A stretch of 28,311 nucleotides of DNA from a virus. Positions 5,065 through 12,109 of the stretch are shown piece by piece. The position numbers and the translations under genes were made by a program. A model generated the notes under the pieces. The model was not told the DNA's origin, searched no databases, and saw nothing but the letters and a program-made list of their open reading frames with translations. The stretch is from positions 1 to 28,311 of the IMG/VR virus record IMGVR_UViG_3300005613_000329; one strand, 5' to 3'. Each line of letters starts with the position of its first letter. Position 1 is the first letter of the stretch.

Positions 5065-6208
5065 ACTATACCTAAAGATACAGAATGCCCTTCAAGAGAA
5101 TAAACGATATATTTTCTTGAGGGGTTCATCACGCTCTGGTAAAACGATTACAGCATTACAACATCTTATCATAACAGCCCTATCAAAACCCAATTCATTA
5201 ATCACCATTGCGAGAGAGACACAGGTCTCAATCAAGAATACCATTCTAATGGATTTTAAGGGGGTTTTAACGGACTTAAACTTGTGGGAGGACAATAGGT
5301 ATAACAAAGTGGAAATGGTGTATAGATTCCCCAATAAATCAATTATTAGATTTGTGGGAATGGATGATGCCACCGGTAAGTTAAGGGGAATGAAATCAGA
5401 TATTGTATTTGTGGATGAGGTTAATACAGTATCATTTGAACCATTTGTGCAAATTGATATAAGAACAGAACAATACATCATAGCAGCATATAACCCCGAA
5501 ATAACGGAAGATTGGTTCGGATTGGAATACGAGAATAAAGAGAATGGTATAATGATACATTCAACTTGGAAAGGTAATCCTTTTTTGGATAAGAGAATAA
5601 TCCAATCCATTCAAGAGTTAAAAGATTTAGACCCTGACCTATATGAGATTTATTCTGAAGGAAAACTGGTTCCCCCAAGAGAAAAGATATTTGTGAATTA
5701 TGACAAGTATTCAGAAGAACCAAGATACAAGGAGAGATACATAGGTTTAGACTGGGGATATAGTAATGACCCCTGTGCTGTGGTGGAGGTGTTAATAAAA
5801 GATAAAGATGTATATTGTAAGGAATTATTATATCAAGCAGGAACAACCAATGAAGACCTGATATTCATTCTAAAAGAACTTGGTATAGATAGGGAAACAA
5901 TCATCATTGCAGATTCGGCAGAACCCAAGTCCATACAAGATTTAAGAAGGGGAGGATTTAATATAAGGGGAGTTAAGAAAGGGGCTGGTAGTGTGTTATA
6001 TGGAATACAAAAGATGAAACAACATAAGATACACATACACGAAGATTCACTTAATTTATACAGAGAGTTCAGTGAATTGAAATTTAAGAAGGATAGGTCA
6101 GGTCGTGTCACAAACACTCCTGTTGGTGATGACCACCTTATAGATGGGGTTCGTTATGTCATTACAGAATTCGCAGATAAAAAACAAACAACATATCATT
6201 TTTTATGA
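5045..6208 (+). CDS. terL: Terminase large subunit, first packaging module
   Basis: A 387-residue protein with a complete ATPase and nuclease layout of the Terminase_3 (PBSX/COG1783-like) group. Walker A is GSSRSGKT (27-34) and Walker B IVFVDE (120-125). The RNase-H-like nuclease begins at GLDWGYSNDP (about 233), with a later acidic motif IADSAEPKS (about 290) and DHLIDGVRY (about 367). It powers DNA into the prohead and cuts the concatemer. No truncation or frameshift is visible, so it should be active. It differs clearly from the large subunit at 7916, and its serine codons (mostly TCA) contrast with the AGT-rich second module. It overlaps TerS by 20 bases. Confidence 0.9.
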   Translation: MEIQTTELYLKIQNALQENKRYIFLRGSSRSGKTITALQHLIITALSKPNSLITIARETQVSIKNTILMDFKGVLTDLNLWEDNRYNKVEMVYRFPNKSIIRFVGMDDATGKLRGMKSDIVFVDEVNTVSFEPFVQIDIRTEQYIIAAYNPEITEDWFGLEYENKENGIMIHSTWKGNPFLDKRIIQSIQELKDLDPDLYEIYSEGKLVPPREKIFVNYDKYSEEPRYKERYIGLDWGYSNDPCAVVEVLIKDKDVYCKELLYQAGTTNEDLIFILKELGIDRETIIIADSAEPKSIQDLRRGGFNIRGVKKGAGSVLYGIQKMKQHKIHIHEDSLNLYREFSELKFKKDRSGRVTNTPVGDDHLIDGVRYVITEFADKKQTTYHFL

Positions 6209-6309
6209 ATACATTAGAAAAACCATATCATTATGATGGGGGGAACTATTACGAAGACCCCAAAGAATATCAACAGATAATTCAACAATTTTTAACAAAA
6301 AATGAATAA
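6205..6309 (+). CDS. Tiny acidic/aromatic protein (34 aa)
   Basis: A 34-residue frame whose ATG overlaps the TerL stop (ATGA at 6205-6208) and whose stop overlaps the methyltransferase start at 6302. It begins MNTLEKPYHYDGGNYYEDPK and ends with a short helix (IIQQFLTKNE). Overlap at both ends, with no room otherwise between TerL and the methyltransferase, supports it as a translated linker gene. Function unknown. Confidence 0.5.
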   Translation: MNTLEKPYHYDGGNYYEDPKEYQQIIQQFLTKNE

Positions 6310-7237
6310 CATTTTAATACACGGAGACAGCAAAGAAAAACTAAAACAACTAACGGAAGGTTCAGTTGATTTTATGGCAACAGACCCCCCTTATGGATAT
6401 TCTTTTATGAATAAGGGGTGGGATAAAGTATTACCTGATGTGGAGATATGGAAGGAGAGTTTTAGAGTTCTTAAGGAGGGTTCTTTTATCTGTGTTATGG
6501 CAGCACCCCGAAGTGATGTATTATGGAGGTTGTGTAGGGATTTAGAGGGGGCAGGGTTTGACTTATCCTTTACGAATATAGAGTATGTATATCATTCTGG
6601 TTTTCCTAAAGCCAGTGATACATCAAAGATGATAGATAAAAGATTGGGGGTGGATAGAGAGGTGGTAGGTGAAAATCCTAACCATAGACCTAATAGTCCT
6701 AAAGATAATACCAAAGGTGATTACAACCCTAATAGTGAGGGTAATAAAGTAATTACAAAATCTAATAGTGAATTAGGTAAAAAATACGAAGGAAGTAAAT
6801 TAGGATTTCAACCGAAACCTTCAAGAGAAATTATTGTGGTGGGAATGAAACCATTTAAGGAAAAATCTTATATAGACAAGGTATTAAATTTTGAGGAACT
6901 ACCAGAGAATATACAACGAACATATCCGTTGATACAGACCCCTAAACCTAGTAAGAAAGAAAAGACAATAGGAACTGAAAATAACACCCATCCAACGGTT
7001 AAACCGATTAAGTTGATGTCTTACCTTATCACCTTATTTACAAGGGAAGGGGACTATGTTTTAGACCCTTTTATGGGTAGTGGAAGCACAGGACTGGCTT
7101 GTAAATTACTGAAGAGAAACTTTATTGGAATAGATTTTACGGAGGAGTATTTTAACATAGCAGAGGAACGACTACAGGTCAGTAGGGAGGAACTCATAAA
7201 AACATTAAAGATAAAGGTTCAAGGTGAATTATTCTAA
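6302..7237 (+). CDS. DNA methyltransferase, beta-type order, lacking its central recognition segment
   Basis: A 311-residue adenine-N6/cytosine-N4 methyltransferase. The catalytic DPPY is at 28-31 and the S-adenosylmethionine motif DPFMGSGST at 255-263, an order typical of the beta group. THPTVKPIKLM just before it is also typical. DPPY suggests adenine-N6. In relatives, a target-recognition stretch with a W-x-DDCRIP motif lies between SREI-x-V-x-MKP and the LPE-x-x-Q-x-TYP segment. Here the protein passes directly from KSYIDKVLN to FEELPENIQRTYP, and the missing stretch is encoded in the next frame at 7224. The first 180 bases nearly repeat those of the gene at 28122. It may protect phage DNA from host restriction. 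Confidence 0.85.
   Translation: MNNILIHGDSKEKLKQLTEGSVDFMATDPPYGYSFMNKGWDKVLPDVEIWKESFRVLKEGSFICVMAAPRSDVLWRLCRDLEGAGFDLSFTNIEYVYHSGFPKASDTSKMIDKRLGVDREVVGENPNHRPNSPKDNTKGDYNPNSEGNKVITKSNSELGKKYEGSKLGFQPKPSREIIVVGMKPFKEKSYIDKVLNFEELPENIQRTYPLIQTPKPSKKEKTIGTENNTHPTVKPIKLMSYLITLFTREGDYVLDPFMGSGSTGLACKLLKRNFIGIDFTEEYFNIAEERLQVSREELIKTLKIKVQGELF
6319..6500 (+). repeat. Left copy of a 182-bp direct repeat (methyltransferase start)
   Basis: This stretch matches 28130-28311 with 8 differences in 182 bases and no gaps, 21,811 bases apart. The match runs to the end of the window, so the full repeat may be longer. Confidence 0.9.
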
Positions 7238-7601
7238 AGGTATAAGTTGGTTTGACGATTGTAGAATACCATTTGTTGATGAGGGGGAACATATACTAAA
7301 ATATTCTGGATATAGTCAAGGAACATACAATACTAATGGTAAAGGATTATTTTATGGTAATAAGGCAACCTGTAATCCACAAGGTAGGTTCCCCTCCAAT
7401 TTATTGGTGAGTGATGATATGTTAAATGATGGGAATATAACAAAACAGATTAAATGGAATAAAACGCATAACGATAGTGTGGGCGGAGTATTTGGGGGTG
7501 GTAATATGAACTCTAATAACTCTTATGGTGATAAAGGAACAAATAGTAGATACTACGATATAGACCTATGGTTCAATAATCTTATAAATAATATTTATTA
7601 G
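7224..7601 (+). CDS. Displaced methyltransferase target-recognition segment (split gene or fragment)
   Basis: A 125-residue frame from a GTG at 7224 overlapping the methyltransferase end by 14 bases. NYSKGISWFDDCRIPF at the start, GRFPSNLLVSDDMLNDG in the middle and SRYYDIDLWF at the end are the signature of the internal recognition region of beta-type phage methyltransferases. Here it has neither DPPY nor the S-adenosylmethionine motif. It supplies the part missing from the upstream enzyme, with ends that fit the gap (after VLN, before LPE). It may work in trans as a specificity subunit, or be a recombination remnant. The frame is intact for 125 codons. The start codon is uncertain. Confidence 0.65.
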   Translation: MNYSKGISWFDDCRIPFVDEGEHILKYSGYSQGTYNTNGKGLFYGNKATCNPQGRFPSNLLVSDDMLNDGNITKQIKWNKTHNDSVGGVFGGGNMNSNNSYGDKGTNSRYYDIDLWFNNLINNIY

Positions 7602-7602
7602 T

Positions 7603-7923
7603 ATGGCAACTACAAAAAAACCGGAGAGAGATAGTAGAGGTCGTCTTAAAAAAGGGTCTAATTTAAACCCTAAGGGACGACCTAAGGGACTGCCGAATAA
7701 GACGACAGGGGAGATACGTGAAGCGTACCAGAAGTTGGTTGACGACAACTTAGACAATATGAAGGAGTGGTTGGAGAGAGTAGCTGAGGAAGACCCGAAT
7801 AAAGCGTTAGACATGATGTTAAAATTGAGTGAGTACTTTATACCAAAGTTGGCTCGTCAGGAATTAACAGGTGCTGACGGGAAGGATTTATTTAAAGACA
7901 TCAAGTTTGAGTTCGGTGATTAA
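7603..7923 (+). CDS. terS: Terminase small subunit, second packaging module (DUF5681-like)
   Basis: A 106-residue protein with a basic, glycine/proline-rich N-terminus (SRGRLKKGSNLNPKGRPKG, then LPNKTTGEIREAY). This KGxNxxPxGRPKGxxNKxT pattern belongs to the DUF5681 type, which commonly sits just before a large terminase and acts as its small subunit. The rest is helical (DNMKEWLERVAEEDPNKALD). Its stop overlaps the start of the second large subunit by 8 bases. It shows no visible similarity to the small subunit at 4615 beyond a basic N-terminus. Codons are rich in AGT, GGT and TTA, as in the virion genes that follow. Confidence 0.7.
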   Translation: MATTKKPERDSRGRLKKGSNLNPKGRPKGLPNKTTGEIREAYQKLVDDNLDNMKEWLERVAEEDPNKALDMMLKLSEYFIPKLARQELTGADGKDLFKDIKFEFGD

Positions 7924-9139
7924 GGTAAAAGGATTTACCCCTCACAAAAAACAAAGAGATATTATAGATAGTATAATAGGGGGTGAAGAGAAGTACCATA
8001 TAATAAGTGTTGGTCGTCAGTTTGGTAAGAGTTTAATGGGTATGAACCTATTACTCTATTGGACTATAAATGATAAACCCTGTAAGGTATTATGGGTCTC
8101 ACCAGTATACTCACAGACCAATAAGGTACAGAAGGAATTAGAACGAGCAATAAGACCATCAGGGTTCATTAAAACATGTAACTTTAGTGAGAGTTATATT
8201 GAGTTAAAAAACGGAAGTGAGATATACTTTAGAAGTGCTGAGAGATATGATAACATAAGGGGTTATACTTTTGACTATGCGATATTAGATGAGGCAGCCT
8301 TTATGAAGGGTGAAACATGGAATGAAGCTGTAAGACCAACACTAGCAGTAAGGGGAAAAAAGGTATTGTTTTTATCTACACCAAAAGGGAAGAATTGGTT
8401 TTACGATTTGTATAACTTAGGACTTAGTGGAGATTACAAAAACTACAAGAGTTATAAGGGAAGTAGTTACGATACCCCTTATATTGTTGCTGATGAGATA
8501 GAGGACGCAAAGAGGACTTTACCTGATGGTGTTTTTCGTCAGGAGTATTTGGCAGAGTTCTTAGATGGTGGGGGGGAGGTATTTAGTAATTTGGACTTAT
8601 GTAGTTACGATGTTTATCCCTCACCAAAGGGTCAGGTATACGCAGGGATAGATTTGGGTAGACAGGAAGATTATAGTGTTGTTGTTATGATGGATAGTGA
8701 AGGTAGAGTTATTGACGTACACAGAGACAATAAAAGGGATTGGAGTTTTATTATAAGGGACATAGAACTACTATTAAAAAAGTATAATGCTATAGGACTT
8801 ATGGAGGTCAATAGTATAGGTGATGTTATATACGAACAGGTAAAGATGAGGTATAAGGATATCCACCCCTTTACAACAACGAATAAAACGAAACAGGAGG
8901 TCATAGAGGGGTTAATATTGGACTTTAACGAGATGAGTATAGGTATACCATCAAAAAAACTTTTTAACCCCTTATATCAAGAGTTAGAGACTTTTACATA
9001 TGATTATAACCCGAAGACAAGAAGTATTAAATACGGACACCCTACAGGGTTACATGATGATTGTGTTATAGCTTTATCGTTGGCTAACTATTGTAAAAAG
9101 ACGAAACATAAAAAAGGTAAATATACGTATATGGTATGA
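7916..9139 (+). CDS. terL: Terminase large subunit, second packaging module
   Basis: I place the start at the GTG at 7916, where the conserved part begins (KGFTPHKKQRDII); an in-frame start at 7871 is possible but would overlap TerS by 53 bases. The product is about 407 residues. The Walker-A-like motif is VGRQFGKS (about 32-39), the Walker B region DYAILDEAAFM, with a coupling motif FLSTPKGKN. The nuclease has GIDLGRQEDYSVV, LMEVNSIGD and HDDCVIALSLA. This is a Terminase_6-type motor. All key motifs are present, so it appears functional. Its position directly before the tail and head genes makes it the likely cognate motor of this virion. Confidence 0.88.
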   Translation: MIKVKGFTPHKKQRDIIDSIIGGEEKYHIISVGRQFGKSLMGMNLLLYWTINDKPCKVLWVSPVYSQTNKVQKELERAIRPSGFIKTCNFSESYIELKNGSEIYFRSAERYDNIRGYTFDYAILDEAAFMKGETWNEAVRPTLAVRGKKVLFLSTPKGKNWFYDLYNLGLSGDYKNYKSYKGSSYDTPYIVADEIEDAKRTLPDGVFRQEYLAEFLDGGGEVFSNLDLCSYDVYPSPKGQVYAGIDLGRQEDYSVVVMMDSEGRVIDVHRDNKRDWSFIIRDIELLLKKYNAIGLMEVNSIGDVIYEQVKMRYKDIHPFTTTNKTKQEVIEGLILDFNEMSIGIPSKKLFNPLYQELETFTYDYNPKTRSIKYGHPTGLHDDCVIALSLANYCKKTKHKKGKYTYMV

Positions 9140-9822
9140 GGTATACACTACACATAGAAGATAAGGTTTATGAGGTACCCGATAAACTGACTATAAAGCA
9201 GTTCAAGGATTTATCCAATTGGGATATTAGATTAGAAGATAATTGGGGTAAGATAATGAGTATAGTTATGAACGTACCTTATGAAGATGTTTTGATTATA
9301 CCAGAGAAGACAATAGAACTGGCAATAGTATTTTTGGTAGACAGGATATACCCTGATACTTCCCCTTTAAAAGATGGTATAATAGACGTTAAGAAGGTGA
9401 ATGTTGGAACGTTTGTAGATATGGAGGTTTACATATCAGGGGGTATACAAAAGAACATATATGAGATAATACAGAGGTTATACAATATAACACCAACGGA
9501 CGATATGTTGATATACGATTACTATGGTGGTATTAAGTACTATCTTAATTGGAGGTTAAATATATTTAATAGTTATAGAAAACTATTTGGATTAGATGAT
9601 GAATTTAGTAAAAACGATAATGAGTTGGAGGAGAAGATTGACCCAGCGTACAACTGGTACAACTTTATTATGGTATTATGTAATGAGGATTTTCTTAAAA
9701 TTGAGGAAGTTGTTAATAAACCTATTATTGAGGCACTAAACTTTTTATCGTATAAAAAAGATAAGGCTGAAGAAGAAAAGAAAAGATTAAATGAACTACA
9801 AAGAAATCATAGACTTAATTAA
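9136..9822 (+). CDS. Putative tail assembly chaperone (228 aa)
   Basis: The start overlaps the TerL stop (ATGA). The 228-residue protein opens with a strand-rich, ubiquitin-like segment (YTLHIEDKVYEVPDKLTIKQ), followed by a mostly helical body and a charged helical end (YKKDKAEEEKKRLNELQ). Similar proteins stand before the tail completion and tape-measure genes in Bacteroidota phages and are thought to keep the tape measure soluble during tail assembly. I see no slippery heptamer that would give a frameshifted product. The assignment rests on position and general form. Confidence 0.45.
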   Translation: MRYTLHIEDKVYEVPDKLTIKQFKDLSNWDIRLEDNWGKIMSIVMNVPYEDVLIIPEKTIELAIVFLVDRIYPDTSPLKDGIIDVKKVNVGTFVDMEVYISGGIQKNIYEIIQRLYNITPTDDMLIYDYYGGIKYYLNWRLNIFNSYRKLFGLDDEFSKNDNELEEKIDPAYNWYNFIMVLCNEDFLKIEEVVNKPIIEALNFLSYKKDKAEEEKKRLNELQRNHRLN

Positions 9823-10234
9823 CGATACATGTATAGACCACTTTTTTATTAACCAAGTTGGATATGGTAATATAAGTGATTTAAACACCCCTGATGATGA
9901 GGAACCCCCTTTATACCCTTATGCGTTCTTAAACCCCGTTAGTATTAGTCAGGGGGATAAGACAGGGACTTTTTCAGGTAACCTTATTGTTATGACGCAG
10001 ACCTACGATAAAGAGGTTGATGAGTTAACACAACAGAGCAATTGTATTAAATATTTGACGGATATTATTAGTAAGATAAATATGAACTTAACGAACCCCT
10101 TAGTTGAGTTTAATACACCTTTTACTATAACACCATTCAAGGAAAAATTTACTGACGATGTAGTAGGAGCTACAGCGAATATAAGTATAACATATCCATC
10201 GTTGTTTGACGATTGTAATAGTCCATATCAGTAA
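9791..10234 (+). CDS. Putative tail completion/terminator protein
   Basis: A 147-residue protein overlapping the previous gene by 32 bases. The segment NQVGYGNISDLNTPDDEEPP then YPYAFLNP, followed by strand-rich sequence (GTFSGNLIVMTQTYD) and a helix (QQSNCIKYLTDIISKI), fits small tail terminator proteins that cap the tail tube and join it to the head. It is followed by a gp10-like tail completion protein, the usual partner. No catalytic motif is visible. The function is inferred from length, composition and neighbours. Confidence 0.45.
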   Translation: MNYKEIIDLINDTCIDHFFINQVGYGNISDLNTPDDEEPPLYPYAFLNPVSISQGDKTGTFSGNLIVMTQTYDKEVDELTQQSNCIKYLTDIISKINMNLTNPLVEFNTPFTITPFKEKFTDDVVGATANISITYPSLFDDCNSPYQ

Positions 10235-10701
10235 TGCCAGTAACGAGTAATATAGAAGAACTAGAGAGACAGATACTAGCACAAAGTGAGTATTTAGAAA
10301 AGGGGTTAAACGAACGTCTGGCTTCATTAGTAGGTGAGATACAAGAGAAACTTATTCAAGGTGATTTTGTTAGTAGAACGGGTAATCTAAGACGTAGTAT
10401 GAATACTATATTGGATAACTATGGTTTGACTATACAGATGTTAAACTATGGTTTTTTTCAGTCGTTCGGTGTAAAGGGAACACAGAGGGGAGAGAGTATT
10501 GGATTACCCCCTGAGGTAGCTGCTGCGTTTGGTGTTAGTGAGGGGTATAACTTCAAGTTCAAGAGTAAAGCAATATCAAGTGAGAGTGGACTACCATATC
10601 CTGCTAGAGTAAGTATTGCCAGATTTGGTATAAGACCAAAGGATTTTTACTTTACGGATATTGAAGATAAATTGTTAAATATATTAGAAAATAATGGCTG
10701 A
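10234..10701 (+). CDS. HK97 gp10-like tail completion protein
   Basis: A 155-residue protein whose ATG overlaps the previous stop (TAATG). It has an N-terminal helix (NIEELERQILAQSEYLEKGL), then DFVSRTGNLRRSMNT, a hallmark of the gp10-like family (S/TGxLRxS), and a central NYGFFQSFGVKGTQRG loop region. It ends with PKDFYFTDIEDKLLNILE. Proteins of this kind sit at the head-tail interface. Its pairing with the preceding terminator-like gene is common. Confidence 0.6.
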   Translation: MPVTSNIEELERQILAQSEYLEKGLNERLASLVGEIQEKLIQGDFVSRTGNLRRSMNTILDNYGLTIQMLNYGFFQSFGVKGTQRGESIGLPPEVAAAFGVSEGYNFKFKSKAISSESGLPYPARVSIARFGIRPKDFYFTDIEDKLLNILENNG

Positions 10702-12109
10702 GGAACCAGATATAATTTATAGTAATACACCGGTATTATTAAACCTGAGTTTTGGTAAGAACATATTTAGTTTTTACGACCAGAACACAACAGGATTAAA
10801 GTGTGGTATACAGATATGGGATAGAACATTAACCACCAAGTATGGAACATTTGAGGCGTACCCGAATACATCAGGGTATTACCATTTTGACCTACAGAAC
10901 TTATTAAAGAACTTTACAACACCGAACTATAACCCTTTTGGTACTTTATTTAGTACGAGTGATAATGAGAGTTTTGAGTTCAAGGTAAAGTATGGGTATG
11001 TAAACGCTGCTGGTTCTTTTACAGAACAGGGAACGTACCCCTCAGCTACTGAAGACGAGAATTGTGTTGTATTAGGGGGTAGAAAAAGATATGATGATTT
11101 AAATTGGAACAATAGAGATAACTATGTAAGTGCTGTTTTGGGATTTGGTGGTTGTCCTGGTACTACACGATTTAGTCAAGCGTTAACGGATTGGAATGAA
11201 CCTACACCCCTTAGTAAATTAAAGGGAACTATACCTGATTATGTAAGTGATAATTTTACTGAGGTATATGAGATACCAACTAGATTAGATGATAAAAATA
11301 CAATATCTTTTTATAACTTTTTTGATGAGAACCCCACGTTCCCTTTACCTACGGGTTGTAAAAACATCAAGGCTGTAAGGTTTGATTTTTATGGGTCTAA
11401 TGGTAATTTAATAAATACCTTATTTAAAAGTAATGTAACAGGTTCAGGTGGAGGACCTGGTAGTAGTATAGCTTTAGATTATGATTTGGTATACCCCTAT
11501 AACGCTATTAGTGTAAACTTAAGTAGACAATATTTTTCAACAGAGTACAATAGTGAACCGAAGTATGTTTATGTAAGTTGTTATACCTATAAGGGTGATG
11601 GTGGTTGTATAGCTACACAGACATCGTATAGTAATAACCCTGTAAGTAAGGTATATAGATTTAATTTTGAGGAAGACAAGTGTAATGACTATCCCCCCGT
11701 TCAAGTGAGTTGGTTAAATAGTTTTGGTTTTAGGGATTACTTTTTCTTCAGTAAAAGAACTGATGAGACGATAAACATAAAAAGAAACACCTACGAACAG
11801 GTTGAGGGTAATTGGAACGGAGTAACGTTTGATGTGAATAGTTATGATAGGGGTGAGAAGGTCTATAGTCAGGATTTAACGATAGAAAAGACAATAAATA
11901 CCCGATACCTTAGTGACTACGAAGCAAGGGTCTTAAAGAACCTTTATATTAGTCCTGATGTGATGGTAAGATATGATGGTGAGACAGAGTGGATACCTAT
12001 TGTTATTACAGATAGTAGTTGGACGGAAAAGACGAGACGTAAAGATAGATTATACCAAAATACCTTAACATATAGGGAAGCACATAAAATAAATAGTCAA
12101 AGAGGATAA
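10694..12109 (+). CDS. Probable tail/baseplate protein (471 aa)
   Basis: A 471-residue, strand-rich protein with many glycine, asparagine and aromatic residues, and no membrane or signal segment. The C-terminal part (SFGFRDYFFFSKRTDETINI; later VMVRYDGETEWIPIVITDSS) looks like a beta-sandwich used in distal tail parts. It overlaps both neighbours by 1-8 bases inside the tail operon, between the tail completion genes and another large tail protein. Two cysteine-containing turns (GFGGCPG, CNDYPP) are visible. I cannot assign an exact virion position. Confidence 0.55.
   Translation: MAEEPDIIYSNTPVLLNLSFGKNIFSFYDQNTTGLKCGIQIWDRTLTTKYGTFEAYPNTSGYYHFDLQNLLKNFTTPNYNPFGTLFSTSDNESFEFKVKYGYVNAAGSFTEQGTYPSATEDENCVVLGGRKRYDDLNWNNRDNYVSAVLGFGGCPGTTRFSQALTDWNEPTPLSKLKGTIPDYVSDNFTEVYEIPTRLDDKNTISFYNFFDENPTFPLPTGCKNIKAVRFDFYGSNGNLINTLFKSNVTGSGGGPGSSIALDYDLVYPYNAISVNLSRQYFSTEYNSEPKYVYVSCYTYKGDGGCIATQTSYSNNPVSKVYRFNFEEDKCNDYPPVQVSWLNSFGFRDYFFFSKRTDETINIKRNTYEQVEGNWNGVTFDVNSYDRGEKVYSQDLTIEKTINTRYLSDYEARVLKNLYISPDVMVRYDGETEWIPIVITDSSWTEKTRRKDRLYQNTLTYREAHKINSQRG

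Noticed and set aside
5092-5846. Minus-strand open frames opposite the first large terminase
   Set aside because: They are shadows of a gene with complete terminase motifs and have no recognisable features.
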